Shown here in pieces: positions 61,501 through 64,000 of a DNA stretch of 64,000 nucleotides (the stretch's first letter is position 1; every line of letters starts with the position of its first letter). The notes under the pieces are model-generated. The model had not been told where the DNA came from. It was given only the letters and a program-made list of their open reading frames with translations, and did no database searches. Origin of the DNA: Bacteroides sp. 51 (lineage in GTDB: Bacteria; Bacteroidota; Bacteroidia; Bacteroidales; Bacteroidaceae); the NCBI RefSeq assembly GCF_010500965.1, contig NZ_QVMI01000007.1, positions 1-64,000 of the forward strand, given 5' to 3'. A program made the translations under genes and the position numbers.

Positions 61501-62535
61501 ATTCTTATCCTCTGTGAACTTACCGACTATGGGATATGGTAATCCTTTGGGACTCTGATAATAATAGCTTATTTTTTGGTCTTCGGGATTCATATAGTTT
61601 ACTCCACCAAAAAAGGTGCTGATCCAGATTGTGCCTTGCCTGTCTTTGAAAAGGTTCATGACTGAGTTTGAAGTCAGACTACCTCTGTTTGCCACATCAT
61701 GGGTATAGGTTTGAAACTCCTCCGCCATAATATTCATACGGCTAAGTCCAAACTGTGAACCAATCCACAAGTAGCCGAAATCATCTTCGCAGATGGTTCT
61801 TACCGAGTTATTAACAATTGATTTCGGATTATTGGATTGGTGTGTATAATATTTCACTATTTCATTTTTGCACATCTTCACCAATCCATTGGCATGCGTA
61901 CATATCCATATATTCTTATTCCGGTCCTCATAAACAGCATTTACAATAGATGCTGGAATAAATTTCGATAATGTATTGTTAGCATCAAGCGTATATAAAC
62001 CCGAATTTGTTCCTAATAAACAAACCTGATCCGATGATTCAAAGATAGAATTGAATGATGCATCTTTTATGGTATGTACAAGCTTCAACTCTTCGTTACG
62101 GGAATTATAGAGATACAATTTACTCTTGACTCCGATCCATATTCCATTCTTCCCGATAGCTAAAGCTCCATTTCCTTCATCCAGAAGTGTATTGAACGTC
62201 TCTTTCTTTATGTCAAACCGGATCACAGCCATTGGTGTCTGAAAATACAAATAGCCATTACCATCCCCGACAATTGTTTTGATAATTGTGCTGTTCGTGG
62301 TGGTAGCATCTCCATATATTTGCTTAAATGTTTTGACTTCATTACCATCATATTTATTCAGTCCGTCCCTTGTACCAAACCATATCATGCCAAGTTCATC
62401 CTGATAGGCGCAGTTTACAGTTACATGAGACAGGCCATCGTCTACCCCCAGATGTTCGAACAGGAAATTGTTCCCTGAAAGAAAAGCAGGTATTAAAAGA
62501 TACGTAGTAAATAGGATTAATCGCAAAAGCTTCAT
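58561..62535 (-). CDS. Hybrid two-component regulator (HTCS) for glycan use
   Basis: The 1324-residue protein has a signal peptide, a periplasmic double beta-propeller of Reg_prop repeats (~25-690, repeated GLNKYDG, IWVGT..GL), a Y_Y_Y domain (~700-770), one membrane helix (~775-795), HisKA (TNISHEIRTPITLI, ~835), an ATPase domain (~935-1045), a receiver (Asp in LIISDIMMPKMSG, ~1130) and an AraC-type HTH (~1225-1320, FSLGFSDARYYNKCF). HTCS proteins sense glycan fragments directly and activate nearby polysaccharide utilisation genes. The divergent esterase gene is the likely target. The signal glycan is not determinable here. Confidence 0.93.
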   Translation of the reverse strand: MKLLRLILFTTYLLIPAFLSGNNFLFEHLGVDDGLSHVTVNCAYQDELGMIWFGTRDGLNKYDGNEVKTFKQIYGDATTTNSTIIKTIVGDGNGYLYFQTPMAVIRFDIKKETFNTLLDEGNGALAIGKNGIWIGVKSKLYLYNSRNEELKLVHTIKDASFNSIFESSDQVCLLGTNSGLYTLDANNTLSKFIPASIVNAVYEDRNKNIWICTHANGLVKMCKNEIVKYYTHQSNNPKSIVNNSVRTICEDDFGYLWIGSQFGLSRMNIMAEEFQTYTHDVANRGSLTSNSVMNLFKDRQGTIWISTFFGGVNYMNPEDQKISYYYQSPKGLPYPIVGKFTEDKNKLIWITTEGGSSIASFNPQTTEFVSYSIPGNNYKEIYYDSSEHCLWLGTHLYEIIRFDIATQKTIVYKSDINDPSNYFGRHIWAIRPYDNKLVIGSTIGVRLYDPETRKSTHFLPEINTLVTSMIIDSHNKLWVGTEKKGLFCYDLNHKALFHYTNKNDATNSLSSNSINCIIEDKKQQIWVGTNGGGLNLFRPDSNDFQVYTQEKDNLIDNTITALAASMTNHILIGTNVGVSSYDMDKDKFSNYSYKNGFPLSTINEGSLFVSSQGDIFAGGVTGMVMFSEDDLQPIRKPFNIQFTKLYINNKEISQGDAPAVLSSSVPYVDQINIQPRTSAFSICFTTDNYIKSFQDDVEYRLYGYESEWMDAQFGRMLTYTNLNPGEYLLELRAKDFPEITKQMKIIVEPPFYRTWLAYLVYILILAAIIYWVLKQMKARFNLRTSLELEKKEKEKNEEITQAKLRFFTNISHEIRTPITLIMGQTEHLLQSFNVPPMVYNKIMNINKNANNLYALINELLDFRKQEQGYLQLKISYLNLVELIEEIYLTFKEYASNNQITFNFEKDLDEAFVWIDKEQMQKVINNLLSNAFKYTPKGGAITLSVRSVKDTISFSVTDTGQGIELSKMERIFDRFFQADFSNKISGTGIGLALAKGIVEAHSGCIKVKSELNKGSTFTVSLKTGDAHFDANVIRKAAEVAVVNDSDLEPEFVEEMLKSSGNETERSRIVIVEDNEDVRNLLEEVLSPLFMVETAVDGEDGLQKARELLPDLIISDIMMPKMSGIDLCSMIKNNLDTCHIPVILLTAKTAVEHKFEGLRLGADDYIVKPFDLKLLILRCNNLINSRKILQTKFIQQPTLADLNIATTAIDQKIIEKATKVVEQNLSNSDFNIDIFASKMGLGRTSLFSKIKGVTGLTPNNFILNIRLKKSSEMLLNNPELNISEIAFSLGFSDARYYNKCFKSLFGYTPSEYRKKEISTKVKNNNE

Positions 62536-62803
62536 TGTTTAAATTCCTTTTGTTTATTCTAACGTAATATTACGCAAATAGTATTGAAAATTAGTATCGA
62601 AAAATTCAATTCTATGACGACAATCGTACAATAAGCAAATAACACACTAGATATCAAACAATTACAGTTTATTACAGATTTACTTAATGTATTATAATAT
62701 ATCTTATTGCGGACTTTTATTCATAAGATAAATCACCTGATTCCGTTCCTTTGCTATTGAAAAACATCGAAGTATTAAAGCTAATTTTTATTTCAATCAC
62801 ATC
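62536..62803. promoter_or_regulatory. Divergent promoter region with a perfect CGTAATATTACG palindrome
   Basis: The 268-bp gap holds the divergent promoters of the HTCS gene and the esterase. A 12-bp perfect palindrome, CGTAATATTACG, lies at about 62563-62574, 30 bp upstream of the HTCS ATG. TTCCTTTG (62746-62753), one mismatch from TAnnTTTG, could be the -7 box for the esterase. Confidence 0.45.
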
Positions 62804-64000
62804 ATGAAAAACATTCTATTATATGTTATAGCATTTGGGGTATGCATTGGGATTTCCGAAAAGAGCCAAGCAGCCATAAAACTACCCTCTTTTTTCTGTG
62901 ATAATATGATTCTCCAACAAAAAACAGAAACAACGATCTGGGGGTGGTCTAAAATTAATGCAACCGTGCATATTAAAACATCATGGAACAACAAATCTTA
63001 TACAATTCGTTCGAATAGCCAAGGTAAATGGCAAACCAACATATCAACTCCTCCGGCCGGAGGTCCTTATCATATTGATATAAGTGATGGAGAAAAGCTT
63101 ACGCTTAACAATGTATTGATAGGTGAAGTATGGATATGTGCAGGACAATCCAATATGGAGATGCCTATGTATGGATATGGGAATCAACCGGTTAACCATT
63201 CATTAGATGCGATTGTAAAATCCCAGAACAGCCATATTCGCCTTTTTACAGTTGAACGTGAATATGCATCTGTTCCGCTGGATGATTGCAGAGGAAAGTG
63301 GTTGGAAGCAACTCCCGAAAATGTATCCGCATTTAGCGCTACAGCTTATTTCTTCGGACGGCTTGTGAACCAGGTTACAGATATACCCATCGGGCTTATA
63401 GTGGTTAGTTGGGGTGGTTCGAGCATTAAAGCATGGGTAGGTGAAGAAAACCTGAAGCCTTTTGGAGATAAAGTAATACCACATAAAGAGGACATGGAGA
63501 ATCCGAAGCAAAGTCCCGCTGCACTGTACAATGGTATGTTACATCCATTCTTTTGTTACGCTATACGTGGCGCTATTTGGTATCAGGGCGAAAGTGATAT
63601 AAGCAGAGCTTCTCAATACGGTAATTATATGGAAACAATGGTTAAGGATTGGCGTACGCAATGGAAGCAAGGAGATTTTCCTTTTTACTATGCACAGATA
63701 GCTCCATATAATAACAATTCCGTGCATAACTCTGCTTATTTAAGAGAAGCTCAACTGGATGCCATGAAAACGATACCTAACTCCGGCATGATCGTTTTGA
63801 TGGATTCGCACAGCCCGGATTGTATCCATCCACCTAAAAAGCAAGAAGCCGGAGAACGTTTTGCCTATTGGGCGTTGAGTGAAACATATCAGATAAAGGG
63901 CATTCCATATAAAAGTCCGGCTGTACAAAACATAAACTTTGAAAATGGCAGAGCTATAGTCACTTTCGCCAATGCCAGAGGGGGGCTTACCTCGTATGGA
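62804..64000 (+). CDS. Sialate O-acetylesterase (partial, continues past the edge)
   Basis: ATG 62804 opens 399 codons with no stop before the window ends. After a signal peptide (MKNILLYVIAFGVCIGISEKS) a beta-domain precedes an SGNH hydrolase with GEVWICAGQSNMEMPM (catalytic Ser, ~110), IGLIVVSWGGSSIKAW (~205), GAIWYQGESD (~260) and a His in CIHPPKK (~342). Sialate 9-O-acetylesterases remove acetyl groups from sialic acids or plant-glycan sugars. Divergent from an HTCS regulator, it likely opens a polysaccharide utilisation locus. Confidence 0.9.
   Translation, partial: MKNILLYVIAFGVCIGISEKSQAAIKLPSFFCDNMILQQKTETTIWGWSKINATVHIKTSWNNKSYTIRSNSQGKWQTNISTPPAGGPYHIDISDGEKLTLNNVLIGEVWICAGQSNMEMPMYGYGNQPVNHSLDAIVKSQNSHIRLFTVEREYASVPLDDCRGKWLEATPENVSAFSATAYFFGRLVNQVTDIPIGLIVVSWGGSSIKAWVGEENLKPFGDKVIPHKEDMENPKQSPAALYNGMLHPFFCYAIRGAIWYQGESDISRASQYGNYMETMVKDWRTQWKQGDFPFYYAQIAPYNNNSVHNSAYLREAQLDAMKTIPNSGMIVLMDSHSPDCIHPPKKQEAGERFAYWALSETYQIKGIPYKSPAVQNINFENGRAIVTFANARGGLTSYG

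Overview
The window reads as a Bacteroidales chromosome, most likely Parabacteroides or a close relative. Supporting signs are a UpxY-type capsule antiterminator, promoters of the TAnnTTTG type with an upstream TTG box, a hybrid two-component regulator with a beta-propeller sensor, GldE, and an inositol-lipid gene cluster. No tRNA, rRNA or CRISPR was recognised. Most genes are on the minus strand.

Layout. 0-7.4 kb: start of a capsule locus (UpxY, running off the left edge) beside a cassette often found with such loci: a VirE-like primase/helicase split by an in-frame stop, an AAA/DUF4143 ATPase, DUF4248, an HU-like protein, a small coiled-coil protein and a phage-type amidase. 7.4-14.6 kb: housekeeping genes (PPTase, gldE, ssb, mutY, hup, a 30-residue basic protein, RNase G). 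14.6-20.6 kb: inositol-lipid operon (myo-inositol-phosphate synthase, nucleotidyltransferase, ATP-grasp, CDP-alcohol phosphatidyltransferase, flippase-like protein, HAD phosphatase). 20.9-24.4 kb: aspartate/alanine exchange (aspT, aspD). 24.4-39.7 kb: an efflux and signalling block with a NtrC-type kinase/regulator pair, TolC, a second kinase, and a MacAB-like exporter with four permeases and two ATPases. 40-43 kb: glucosaminidase/LysM, cytidine deaminase, NudC. 43-49.8 kb: AT-rich accessory island of secreted proteins (O-antigen-ligase/TPR protein, a frameshifted HEXXH lipoprotein, a transglutaminase-like lipoprotein). 50-58.5 kb: phosphoglucomutase, a sigma-factor remnant, a C69 dipeptidase, an M23 peptidase, alanine dehydrogenase and a nitronate-monooxygenase-like enzyme. 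58.5-64 kb: hybrid two-component regulator divergent from a sialate O-acetylesterase that runs off the right edge.

The most unusual content is between the genes. (1) Three intergenic tetrads of a 17-bp palindrome (core AACTC..GAGTT) have an exact 21-bp period, and a fourth tetrad has an unrelated 18-bp palindrome at exactly 22 bp. (2) At least nine long hairpins have arms built of 7-nt repeats (such as GTTGAAA). They sit at gene junctions, several share a conserved loop, and the arms supply the stop codons of neighbouring genes. (3) GTGTTC-N6-GAACAC dyads lie upstream of two sigma-54-like promoters in the efflux block, which also encodes a sigma-54 activator. Broken or altered genes include VirE, the HEXXH lipoprotein, the sigma-factor remnant, and several proteins whose ends are written by dispersed repeats.
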